NCBI RefSeq assembly: GCF_002159175.1
Contig: NZ_NFGZ01000027.1
Coordinates: 1-38,820, forward strand
Length of the DNA stretch: 38,820 bases
Direction: 5' to 3'
Source: Flavonifractor sp. An92
GTDB taxonomy: Bacteria > Bacillota > Clostridia > Oscillospirales > Oscillospiraceae
Position 1 is the stretch's first letter. Every line of letters starts with the position of its first letter. The notes under the pieces were generated by a model that searched no databases, was not told where the DNA came from, and saw nothing but the letters and a program-made list of their open reading frames with translations. The translations under genes and the position numbers were made by a program. Shown piece by piece: positions 1 to 7,075 of the stretch.

Positions 1-108
<108 letters not shown>

Positions 109-138
109 AGAGCTGGACGATTTTCGTCCAGCTCTTTT
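109..138 (+). terminator. Intrinsic terminator after first 5S gene
   Basis: An 11-bp perfect stem (109-119 with 125-135), a loop of five bases and a short T-run close the first 5S gene. Confidence 0.85.
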
Positions 139-144
139 CACCAA

Positions 145-261
<117 letters not shown>

Positions 262-262
262 A

Positions 263-293
263 AACGCGGACAGAGCGATCTGTCCGCGTTTTG
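263..293 (+). terminator. Intrinsic terminator after second 5S gene
   Basis: A 12-bp perfect stem (263-274 with 279-290) with a GCGA tetraloop and a short T-rich tail. Its stem sequence is unrelated to that of the first terminator. Confidence 0.87.
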
Positions 294-320
294 TCTATCT
301 AGGAAAAAGGAGGACGTAAT

Positions 321-650
321 ATGATCCTGAACTTCGAGCAGATGGAAACCAAGGTGCTGGAGCACTTCAACGGCGGCGAGAAGGAATTAAAGGCCAAGAT
401 GCAGGTGGACGAGTACAACAAGATCCTGCACGGGACGCTGGCGCCTGGGGCGTCTATCGGCCTGCACACCCACGAGACCAGCAGCGAGATCATCTACATC
501 CTCCAAGGTAAGGGTACCGTGCTCTACGACGGCGCCTATGAGGACGTGGAGGCGGGCGTGTGCCACTACTGCCCCAAGGGCCACAGCCACAGCCTCATCA
601 ACAACAGCGACGCCGATCTGGTGTTCTTCGCCGTGGTGCCCAACCAGTAA
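321..650 (+). CDS. Small single-domain cupin protein
   Basis: A 109-residue protein made of one cupin barrel. Cupin motif 1 is visible as H49-T-H51 followed by E56, and motif 2 as the PKGHSHS segment (H88, H90), giving the usual His/Glu metal site. There is no signal peptide or membrane segment, so it is probably cytoplasmic. The ATG follows an AAGGAGG site (308-313) by about seven bases. It stands alone between the 5S terminator and a bidirectional terminator. Stand-alone cupins include isomerases, dioxygenases and sugar-binding proteins, and nothing here fixes the substrate. Confidence 0.88.
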   Translation: MILNFEQMETKVLEHFNGGEKELKAKMQVDEYNKILHGTLAPGASIGLHTHETSSEIIYILQGKGTVLYDGAYEDVEAGVCHYCPKGHSHSLINNSDADLVFFAVVPNQ

Positions 651-655
651 ATGAG

Positions 656-691
656 AAATCCCCTGCGGAATGATCCGCAGGGGATTTTTTT
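656..691. terminator. Bidirectional terminator between cupin and MATE genes
   Basis: A 14-bp perfect stem (656-669 with 674-687), ATGA loop, T-run to 690 on the plus strand and A-run on the other side. It serves both convergent genes. Confidence 0.9.
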
Positions 692-2054
692 ATGCTTCTT
701 CGGGCGGGAAGCTGTACTTGGCGATCTGCCGGCGCATCCAGTTGCCCCGGCGGTAGTAGATCAGGAACAGGAAGGAGGTGAGCGCCCAGGTGATGGGGTA
801 GCTCAGCAGCAGGGTGTCCAGTGTGTTGTGGAAGGGGAGTACCGTGAAGATCCACACCACACGGAGAACACACACGCCGCCGCAGGTGAGGAGCATGGGC
901 TTGATGGAGTCGCCCGTGCCACGGATGGTGGCCGAGAGGATCTCGATGAGGATAAAGGTGCAGTAGAAGGGAGCCATCATCCACACCATCCGGGAGCCGA
1001 TCTCCAGCACCTCCAGGTCGCTGGAGAAGATGCGCAGCAGCGGATGGGAGAACACACAGAACACTACGCTGCAGAGCAGCGTGATGACCAGCAGCATGCC
1101 CGCGCCCACCCAGGTGCCGCGGCGCACCCGCCGGTACTTCTGAGCGCCGAAGTTCTGTCCCACAAAGGTGGTGAGGGCCACGCCCATGGCGCCGGAGCCC
1201 AGCCAGTAGAAGGCATCCAGCTTGGACAGCGCCGTCCAGGCTGCCACGGTGTTGGTGCCGAAGGAGTTGATGCAGGCCTGGATGAGGATGTTGGACAGGG
1301 TGTACATGTCCGACTGGAGCCCGGTGGGGAGCCCGATGCGCACCACCGACTTGAGGATGTCCCCGTGGAAGCGGATCTCCCGCCACTTGAGGAAGAAGAT
1401 GGAGCCCGGGTGGCACAGCACGATCATCACCAGCACCGCGCTCACCACCTGGGAGAGCACTGTGGCCAGCGCCACACCGAATACCTCCAGCCCCAGCACC
1501 ACCACAAACAGCAGGTCCAGCACGATGTTGGTCAGGCACGCGGCGATGAGGAAGTAGAGAGGCCGCTTGCTGTCACCCACCGCCCGCAGGATGCTGGAGC
1601 CGATGTTATAGAGGAAGGACGCGATGGAGCCCAGGAAGTAAATGCGCAGATAGGTGACCGCGTAGTCCATGACCTCCGTGGGGGTGCCCATGGCGGCCAG
1701 CAGCGGCTGGGAGAGCAGCACGCCCAGCACCATCACCGCCACGCCGGCGGCCAGCGCCAGCGCCACCGAGGTGTGGACCGTCCGGCGGACCTCATCCACC
1801 CGCCCGGCGCCGTAGTACTGGGCCACGATCACCGTGGCGCCCGAGGAGAGTCCCACAAAGAGGTTCACCAGAAAGTTGATGAGCGCAGCGGTGGGGCCGC
1901 CCACCGCTGCCAGCGCGGCTTTTCCCACAAAGTTTCCCACAATGATGGCGTCCACCGTGTTGTACAGCTGCTGAAAAAAAGTCCCCAACAGAATGGGGAA
2001 AAAGAAGGTCAGCAGCGGGCGCAGAATGGAGCCCTCCGTGATGCGATTTTCCAC
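690..2054 (-). CDS. MATE-family multidrug/cation antiporter
   Basis: An inner-membrane exporter of about 454 residues with roughly twelve hydrophobic segments. The N-terminal ENRITEGSILRPLLTFFFP stretch and the LYNTVDAIIVGNFVG segment are typical of clostridial MATE proteins, which exchange drugs or metabolites for H+ or Na+. An ATG at 2060 abuts the GAGAGGGGG ribosome site with no spacer, whereas the in-frame GTG at 2054 sits six bases from it and gives the usual family N-terminus, so GTG is preferred. The gene is monocistronic and shares the terminator at 656-691 with the cupin gene. The substrate cannot be read from sequence. Confidence 0.92.
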   Translation of the reverse strand: MENRITEGSILRPLLTFFFPILLGTFFQQLYNTVDAIIVGNFVGKAALAAVGGPTAALINFLVNLFVGLSSGATVIVAQYYGAGRVDEVRRTVHTSVALALAAGVAVMVLGVLLSQPLLAAMGTPTEVMDYAVTYLRIYFLGSIASFLYNIGSSILRAVGDSKRPLYFLIAACLTNIVLDLLFVVVLGLEVFGVALATVLSQVVSAVLVMIVLCHPGSIFFLKWREIRFHGDILKSVVRIGLPTGLQSDMYTLSNILIQACINSFGTNTVAAWTALSKLDAFYWLGSGAMGVALTTFVGQNFGAQKYRRVRRGTWVGAGMLLVITLLCSVVFCVFSHPLLRIFSSDLEVLEIGSRMVWMMAPFYCTFILIEILSATIRGTGDSIKPMLLTCGGVCVLRVVWIFTVLPFHNTLDTLLLSYPITWALTSFLFLIYYRRGNWMRRQIAKYSFPPEEA

Positions 2055-2134
2055 GACCATCCCCCTCTCAGCGACAAAAAAACTGCATCTGTCCTAAGTG
2101 GAAGGATACCCGAAAGTAGTACGGAAGTCAAGCG

Positions 2135-2163
2135 TTGACAGCGGAAAGCGGGGGGACTACAAT
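2135..2163 (+). promoter_or_regulatory. Sigma-A-type promoter for the DUF815 ATPase gene
   Basis: A consensus -35 TTGACA (2135-2140), a 17-base spacer and -10 TACAAT (2158-2163). Transcription would start near 2170, leaving a leader of about 50 bases before the GTG at 2223. Confidence 0.85.
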
Positions 2164-2222
2164 GAATTTCAACCGGCGAGGCGGCATCCGCCGCGGACCG
2201 GGCAGAAAGGAAGGACAAGACC

Positions 2223-3422
2223 GTGGATTGGATGGAACTGCGGTGCGCCCTGCGGGGCGTCTCCGCCTATAAGCATTTGATGGATGCGCCGGTGATGGCG
2301 CTGGTGCAGAAGCTGCTGGACGCATTGAGCGCCGGACGGGGCGAGGAGGCCCTGGAGAGCTATACCCGGCTGTTTTATACCTTGAAGGAGGAGGGCAGCC
2401 AGAGCCTGGGCTCCTGGCTCCACGACGCCCTGCGCTACCAGGAGTCGCCCTATGCCCGCATGGTAGAGAAGGGCCCCGAGGACCCTGTGCTCACCAGCGC
2501 CGCCCGGCGGGACATCGAGACCCTGTCCGCCCTGGCCCGGCTGGAGTGCCGCGGCCTCACCGAAGCCCTGGCGGCCTGCCTGCCCGAGGGCTTCCGGGGC
2601 GTGGTGGAGGGCCTGCCCCAGTGGGTCAGTGGGGAGGACTTCTCCTTTGAGGAGCTCACCGACTTCTACCGGGCCAACGGCTCCGGGCGCTTCGCCCAGT
2701 ATCACGCCTTCCTGTGGGAGAGCGGCCAGCTCTGGCCGGTGGCCGACCCGGACAGCCCCAAGCCCGAGGAGATGCTGGGCTATGAGCGGCAGCGGGACCA
2801 GGTCATCGCCAACACCCGGGCTATGCTGGAGGGGAAGCTGGTGAACAACGTGCTGCTCTACGGCGACAGCGGCACCGGCAAGTCCGCCACCGTGAAGTCC
2901 CTGCTGTCCCTGCCCGGGTTCGAGGATCTGCGGCTCATCGAGGTGCAGAAGGAGGAGCTGGGGGACCTGCCCGACCTGATCCGCACCCTGGCGGGCCGGC
3001 GGCGGAAGTTCATCCTCTTCATCGACGACCTGGCCTTCGACCAGGACGACCGGACCTATTCGGCCCTGAAAACCATCCTGGAGGGCGGCCTGGAGCGCCG
3101 CCCCGCCAACGTGGCCATCTACGCCACCTCCAACCGCCGCCACCTGGTGCGGCAGACCTTCTCCGACCGGGCAGGGGACGAGGTGGACGCCTTCGAGACC
3201 ATCCAGGAAAAAACCTCGCTGTCCGAGCGCTTCGGCCTGCGCATCCCCTATCTGGCCCTCAACAAGGCCGACTTCCTGGATATGGTGGAGCGCATGGCTG
3301 CCCTCTACGGCGTGGAGATGGACCGGGAGGAGCTGCGCGCCGGCGCCGTGCGCTGGGAGATGCACCACCCCGGCCGGACCCCCCGTGTGGCCCGGCAGTT
3401 CATCGCCAGCCTGGCCCTGTAA
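2223..3422 (+). CDS. DUF815-family AAA+ ATPase
   Basis: A 399-residue cytoplasmic P-loop protein. The N-terminal half (1-185) is helical and poorly conserved. The C-terminal half is an AAA+ domain with Walker A GDSGTGKS (214-221), Walker B FILFIDDL (263-270), a sensor-like YATSNRR segment and an Arg-rich lid. This architecture matches DUF815 ATPases, whose cellular role is not established. The GTG start follows a GGAAGG site. The gene is monocistronic between its own consensus promoter and a strong terminator, so it is probably expressed constitutively. Confidence 0.88.
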   Translation: MDWMELRCALRGVSAYKHLMDAPVMALVQKLLDALSAGRGEEALESYTRLFYTLKEEGSQSLGSWLHDALRYQESPYARMVEKGPEDPVLTSAARRDIETLSALARLECRGLTEALAACLPEGFRGVVEGLPQWVSGEDFSFEELTDFYRANGSGRFAQYHAFLWESGQLWPVADPDSPKPEEMLGYERQRDQVIANTRAMLEGKLVNNVLLYGDSGTGKSATVKSLLSLPGFEDLRLIEVQKEELGDLPDLIRTLAGRRRKFILFIDDLAFDQDDRTYSALKTILEGGLERRPANVAIYATSNRRHLVRQTFSDRAGDEVDAFETIQEKTSLSERFGLRIPYLALNKADFLDMVERMAALYGVEMDREELRAGAVRWEMHHPGRTPRVARQFIASLAL

Positions 3423-3427
3423 ACCGA

Positions 3428-3467
3428 AAAAACCGCCGGAGCGGGATTTCCCGCTCCGGCGGTTTTT
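3428..3467. terminator. Bidirectional terminator between DUF815 and DtxR genes
   Basis: A 19-bp perfect stem (3428-3446 with 3449-3467) with a two-base apex, flanked by A-run and T-run. The last base touches the stop codon of the convergent regulator gene. Confidence 0.9.
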
Positions 3468-3832
3468 CAGTTGCCGGAAATATGGGCCTTGAGCTTCTGA
3501 AAGGTCTCGTCGCTGACGTCGTGCTCGATGCGGCAGGCGTCGGCGGCGGCGGTCTCGGGGGAGACGCCCAGGCGGATCAGCCACTGGGTAAAGAGCTGAT
3601 GGCGCTCATAAATGCGGGAGGCGATCTCATGGCCGGCTTCAGTCAGCTCGATATAGCCCTCCTTGTCCATGGTGATGTAGCCGTTTTCCCGCAGGAGGCT
3701 CATGGCCCGGCTGACGCTGGGCTTGGAGAATTCCAGGTGGTGCACGATGTCGATGGAGCGGACCGCGCCCTTCTCCTCCTTCAGAGCCAGAATGCTTTCC
3801 AGATAGTTTTCGGCGGATTCCTGTATCTTCAT
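3467..3832 (-). CDS. DtxR/IdeR-family metal-dependent repressor, short form
   Basis: A 121-residue regulator with an N-terminal winged helix (about 5-65) and a metal-binding dimerisation domain (66-121). It lacks the C-terminal SH3-like domain, as in MntR. Aligned by eye to the family ligands, it has N9, E12, H78, C100, E103 and H104. Cys at the position equivalent to DtxR C102 (MntR E99) points to iron rather than manganese sensing. It is divergent from feoAAB, and half-sites lie between the genes, so it probably represses Feo when iron is plentiful. The start follows an AAGGAG site with a seven-base spacer. Confidence 0.9.
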   Translation of the reverse strand: MKIQESAENYLESILALKEEKGAVRSIDIVHHLEFSKPSVSRAMSLLRENGYITMDKEGYIELTEAGHEIASRIYERHQLFTQWLIRLGVSPETAAADACRIEHDVSDETFQKLKAHISGN

Positions 3833-3885
3833 CCAGCTGCTCCTTCTGTCCGATGCGACATGTCTTATCAGAGTATACTATTTCT

Positions 3886-3914
3886 ATTTTAGCATAAAGG
3901 GACAAGTGAGACAA
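3886..3914 (-). promoter_or_regulatory. Promoter of the DtxR-type regulator
   Basis: On the minus strand: -35 TTGTCT (3914-3909), a 17-base spacer and an extended -10 TGC-TAAAAT (-10 at 3891-3886). It points away from the feo promoter, which starts 27 bases further on. Confidence 0.65.
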
Positions 3915-3940
3915 GACAAAGAAATTTTTCCAGTTAGCCA

Positions 3941-3969
3941 TTGACAACTAAGGTTAGCTGTGGTAAACT
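3941..3969 (+). promoter_or_regulatory. feo operon promoter
   Basis: -35 TTGACA (3941-3946), a 17-base spacer and -10 TAAACT (3964-3969). Half-sites of the presumed iron operator overlap both elements. Confidence 0.8.
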
Positions 3970-3985
3970 AACGCCGTTCCAAGAG

Positions 3986-4003
3986 AGTTAGATAGAACTA
4001 ACT
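3986..4003 (+). promoter_or_regulatory. Presumed DtxR-type operator at feo promoter
   Basis: A perfect inverted repeat AGTTAG-N6-CTAACT lies just downstream of the transcription start. Further half-sites GTTAG occur at 3933-3937 and 3953-3957, and CTAAC at 3968-3972 over the -10. Repeated half-sites around a promoter fit a metal-dependent repressor. That the neighbouring DtxR protein binds here is inferred from position. Confidence 0.6.
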
Positions 4004-4028
4004 TCATGACCTGAAGGATGGGAGTGTT

Positions 4029-4244
4029 ATGGCAATGCCGCTGACGATGGTATCGGCCGGGGTGGAGACCACGGTGAAAAAGGTGGGCGGAAAGGATGAG
4101 ATCCGCCGCTTTCTGGGCAATCTGGGCTTCGTGGAGGGGACGCCGGTGACGGTGATCTCCCAGATGGGGGGCAACCTCATCGTCCATGTGAAGGACACCC
4201 GGGTGGCGCTGAGCATGGGCATGGCCAACCGGATCCTGGTCTGA
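4029..4244 (+). CDS. feoA: FeoA-domain protein, first copy
   Basis: A 71-residue SH3-like FeoA domain, small and soluble. It carries the typical 'RRFLGNLGFVEGTPVTVI' turn and the closing RVALSMGMANRILV strand. FeoA proteins associate with FeoB and influence ferrous iron uptake. It is the first gene of the feo transcript, 46 bases upstream of a second, clearly different FeoA, an arrangement common in clostridia. Which copy acts on FeoB cannot be told from sequence. Confidence 0.9.
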   Translation: MAMPLTMVSAGVETTVKKVGGKDEIRRFLGNLGFVEGTPVTVISQMGGNLIVHVKDTRVALSMGMANRILV

Positions 4245-4289
4245 GCACGTCCGAAGGACGTGTTTTGGTGTGTGGAAGGAGATGCAACG

Positions 4290-4511
4290 ATGGGAACGCT
4301 GAGAGATGTCAAGTGCGGCCAGACCGTGACCGTGCGGAAGCTGACCGGGGAGGGCGCGCTGCGCCGCCGGATCATGGACATGGGCCTGACGAAGGGGACT
4401 TCCGTCTATGTGCGCAAGGTGGCCCCGCTGGGAGACCCGGTGGAGATCACCGTCCGCGGCTATGAGTTGTCGATCCGCAAGGGGGATGCCGAAAACATCC
4501 TGGTGGATTGA
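4290..4511 (+). CDS. feoA: FeoA-domain protein, second copy
   Basis: A 73-residue FeoA domain with the canonical RRRIMDMGLTKGTSVYV and GDPVEITVRGYELSIRK segments. The ATG at 4290 is preferred over a longer frame opening at 4260 because an AAGGAG site (4276-4281) precedes it and the product then has normal FeoA length. It lies 66 bases before feoB and is closer to textbook FeoA than the first copy. Confidence 0.93.
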   Translation: MGTLRDVKCGQTVTVRKLTGEGALRRRIMDMGLTKGTSVYVRKVAPLGDPVEITVRGYELSIRKGDAENILVD

Positions 4512-4577
4512 CGCTCTTTTTTGCCCTGGAGTTAGCGTACAACAACCGCGAAGGCGGTGGAAGAGGAGGAACATAAC

Positions 4578-6758
4578 ATGATCACAATTGCCCTTGCCGG
4601 CAATCCCAACTGTGGTAAGACCACCATGTTCAATGCCCTGACCGGCTCCAATCAATTCGTAGGCAACTGGCCGGGCGTGACGGTAGAGAAGAAAGAGGGC
4701 CGCCTGAAGGGCCGGAAGGATGTCACCATCACCGACCTGCCCGGCATCTACTCCCTCTCGCCCTACACCCTGGAGGAAGTGGTGGCCCGCAATTACCTCA
4801 TCCAGGAGAAGCCGGACGTCATCCTGAACCTGGTGGACGCGTCCAACATCGAGCGGAACCTGTACCTCACCACCCAGCTCATGGAGCTGGGCATCCCAGT
4901 GGTGATCGCACTGAATATGATGGATGTGGTCCGCCGCCAGGGGGACTCCATCGACGTGAAAAAGCTCTCCGCCGCCCTGGGCTGTCCGGTGGTGGAGACC
5001 TCCGCCATCAAGAACGAGGGCTGCCTGGAGGCCGCGGGCGAGGCCGCCAAGTCCGCCGCCCTGGGGAAGCACTTCGCCCGGCAGCACACCTTTGGCGATG
5101 AGGTGGAGGGGGTCCTCACCAAAATCGAGGAGCTGGTGTCCGGCCAGGTGCCGGAGGAAAACGCCCGGTGGTTTGCCGTCAAGCTCTTCGAGCGGGACGA
5201 GAAGGTGCTGGAATCCCTGGACCTGGGCCAGACCCAGCGCCTGCGTCTGGAGGAGCTCATCAAGGGCTGCGAGGATGCCATGGACGACGACAGCGAGTCC
5301 ATCATCACCAACGAGCGCTACACCTACATCGCCCAGCTGGTCTCCCGCTGCGTGAAAAAGACCCAGCGGGGCCTCTCCACCTCCGACAAGATCGACCGCA
5401 TCGTCACCAACCGGGTGCTGGCCCTGCCCATTTTCGCGGGGGTCATGTTCCTGGTCTACGCCATCGCCATGGGCGGCTGGGATATTTCCATCGGCCGTGT
5501 GGCCACCGACTGGGCCAACGATGTGCTCTTCGGCGTGTGGGTCCCCGGCTTCTTTGACCGCTTCCTCCTGAACGCCGCCGGCGACCCCATCGTGGCCGAC
5601 TGGCTCTACGGCCTCATCCAGAACGGCATCGTGGCCGGTGTGGGCGCGGTGCTGGGCTTCGTGCCCCAGCTGCTGGTGCTGTCCCTCCTGCTGTGCATCC
5701 TGGAGGACATCGGCTACATGGCCCGCGTGGCCTTCATCATGGACCGGATCTTCCGCCGCTTCGGCCTGTCCGGCAAGTCCTTCATCCCCATGCTGGTGGC
5801 CACCGGCTGCGGCGTGCCCGGCATCATGGCCTCCCGCACCATTGAGCAGGACCGGGACCGCAAGATGACCATCATGACCACCGGCTTCATCCCCTGCGGC
5901 GCAAAAATGCCTATCATCGGCATGTTCGCCGGCGCCATCTTCGGCGGCTCCGCCCTGGTGGCCGTGTCCGCCTTCTTCATCGGCATCGGCGCCGTCATCC
6001 TCTCGGGCATCATGCTCAAGAAGTTCAAGATGTTCGCCGGGGAGCCCGCTCCCTTTGTCATGGAGCTGCCCCCCTACCACGTCCCCAACCCCGGTAATGT
6101 CCTCCGGGGCACCTGGGAGCGGGGCTGGTCCTTCATCAAGCGGGCCGGCACCGTGATTCTCCTCTCCTCCATCGTCCTCTGGTTCCTCCAGGGCTACGGT
6201 TTCGTGGACGGCGTGTTCCAGGCCGTGGAGGACAACAACCACTCCCTGCTGGCCGCCATCGGCAGCGGCGTGGCGGTGATTTTCCAGCCCCTGGGCTTCG
6301 GCCACTGGCAGGCCGCCGTGGCCACCCTCACCGGCCTCATCGCCAAGGAGGAAGTGGTCAACACCTACGGCGTGGTGTACAACTTCGCCGGGGAGCTCAG
6401 CGAGACCGGCGACGAGATCTGGAGCATGCTGGCGCTGGACTTCACCGCCCTGTCGGCCTACTCCTTCATGATCTTCAACCTCCTGTGCGCCCCCTGCTTC
6501 GCCGCCATGGGCGCCATCAAGCGGGAGATGAACAACACCAAGTGGACCCTGGGCGCCATCGGCTACATGTGTCTGCTGGCCTATGTGATCTCCCTCATCG
6601 TCTACCAGCTGGGCGGCCTCATCACCGGCGAGGTGGCTTTCAACCCCTTCACCGTGGTGGCCTTCCTGCTGCTGGCCGGGATCGTGTATCTCCTGTTCCG
6701 CAAGGGCTACCAGGGCGAGAGCTGCCGCCTGCGGGCCGTGGAGGCCGTCCGGGCCTGA
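4578..6758 (+). CDS. feoB: Ferrous iron transport protein B
   Basis: A 726-residue inner-membrane Fe(II) importer. The N-terminal G domain shows G1 GNPNCGKT (8-15), G3 DLPG (53-56) and G4 NMMD (113-116), then a helical linker and a membrane domain with two Gate motifs around VATGCGVPGIMAS and the later IAKEEVVNTYG segment. ATG 4578 is chosen because GAGGAGG (4563-4569) lies at the right distance; an ATG at 4557 in frame has no such site. It follows two feoA genes and precedes a Cys-rich partner. It is probably iron-repressed through the upstream half-sites. Confidence 0.97.
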   Translation: MITIALAGNPNCGKTTMFNALTGSNQFVGNWPGVTVEKKEGRLKGRKDVTITDLPGIYSLSPYTLEEVVARNYLIQEKPDVILNLVDASNIERNLYLTTQLMELGIPVVIALNMMDVVRRQGDSIDVKKLSAALGCPVVETSAIKNEGCLEAAGEAAKSAALGKHFARQHTFGDEVEGVLTKIEELVSGQVPEENARWFAVKLFERDEKVLESLDLGQTQRLRLEELIKGCEDAMDDDSESIITNERYTYIAQLVSRCVKKTQRGLSTSDKIDRIVTNRVLALPIFAGVMFLVYAIAMGGWDISIGRVATDWANDVLFGVWVPGFFDRFLLNAAGDPIVADWLYGLIQNGIVAGVGAVLGFVPQLLVLSLLLCILEDIGYMARVAFIMDRIFRRFGLSGKSFIPMLVATGCGVPGIMASRTIEQDRDRKMTIMTTGFIPCGAKMPIIGMFAGAIFGGSALVAVSAFFIGIGAVILSGIMLKKFKMFAGEPAPFVMELPPYHVPNPGNVLRGTWERGWSFIKRAGTVILLSSIVLWFLQGYGFVDGVFQAVEDNNHSLLAAIGSGVAVIFQPLGFGHWQAAVATLTGLIAKEEVVNTYGVVYNFAGELSETGDEIWSMLALDFTALSAYSFMIFNLLCAPCFAAMGAIKREMNNTKWTLGAIGYMCLLAYVISLIVYQLGGLITGEVAFNPFTVVAFLLLAGIVYLLFRKGYQGESCRLRAVEAVRA

Positions 6759-6791
6759 TCCCCTGACATCGTAAGGAAAGGAGGGCATACC

Positions 6792-6953
6792 ATGCCCGAA
6801 AGTTTGATTCCCACCGTCATCGTCTCTCTTCTGCTGCTGGGCGTGGTGGCCCTGGCCATCCGCCACCTGTGGAAAGAGCACAAAAAGGGCGGCTGTTCCG
6901 GCTGCAGCGGGAGCTGCTCCGGCTGCTGCCACTGCCACGAACACACCCACTGA
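6792..6953 (+). CDS. FeoB-associated Cys-rich membrane peptide
   Basis: A 53-residue single-pass peptide. Residues 5-23 form one hydrophobic helix, followed by a basic stretch and a tail of six Cys (CSGCSGSCSGCC) ending in HCHEHTH. This matches the FeoB-associated Cys-rich family found directly after feoB in Firmicutes. The Cys/His tail could bind or hand over Fe(II), but its role is not established. An AAAGGAGG site at 6777-6784 supports the start. Confidence 0.9.
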   Translation: MPESLIPTVIVSLLLLGVVALAIRHLWKEHKKGGCSGCSGSCSGCCHCHEHTH

Positions 6954-6957
6954 GCAC

Positions 6958-6994
6958 AGCCCCTCTCCCGGAACTGGGAGGGGGGCTGATTTTT
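6958..6994 (+). terminator. Terminator of the feo operon
   Basis: A 12-bp stem with one G-T wobble (6958-6969 with 6976-6987), a six-base loop and a T-run at 6990-6994. Confidence 0.82.
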
Positions 6995-7004
6995 CGGTTA
7001 CACA

Positions 7005-7033
7005 TTGACAAATGCAAATCTATCAGTTAATAT
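7005..7033 (+). promoter_or_regulatory. Promoter of the ArsR-GTPase fusion gene
   Basis: -35 TTGACA (7005-7010), a 17-base spacer and -10 TAATAT (7028-7033), about 40 bases upstream of the ATG. No clear metal operator was seen. Confidence 0.8.
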
Positions 7034-7075
7034 AGGGCTGAACAAAACCCGCAAGGGAGGAGAGGGGGAGCGGAT

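Noticed and set aside
651-2138. A 495-codon plus-strand frame opposite the MATE gene
   Set aside because: The MATE protein on the minus strand is unmistakable; this frame is its antisense image and begins inside a terminator.
3954-6950. A 998-codon open frame on the minus strand opposite feoA-feoB
   Set aside because: Its protein is rich in Gly, His, Asp and Gln with no domain, and the plus strand encodes clear FeoA and FeoB. Long antisense frames are expected in GC-rich coding DNA.
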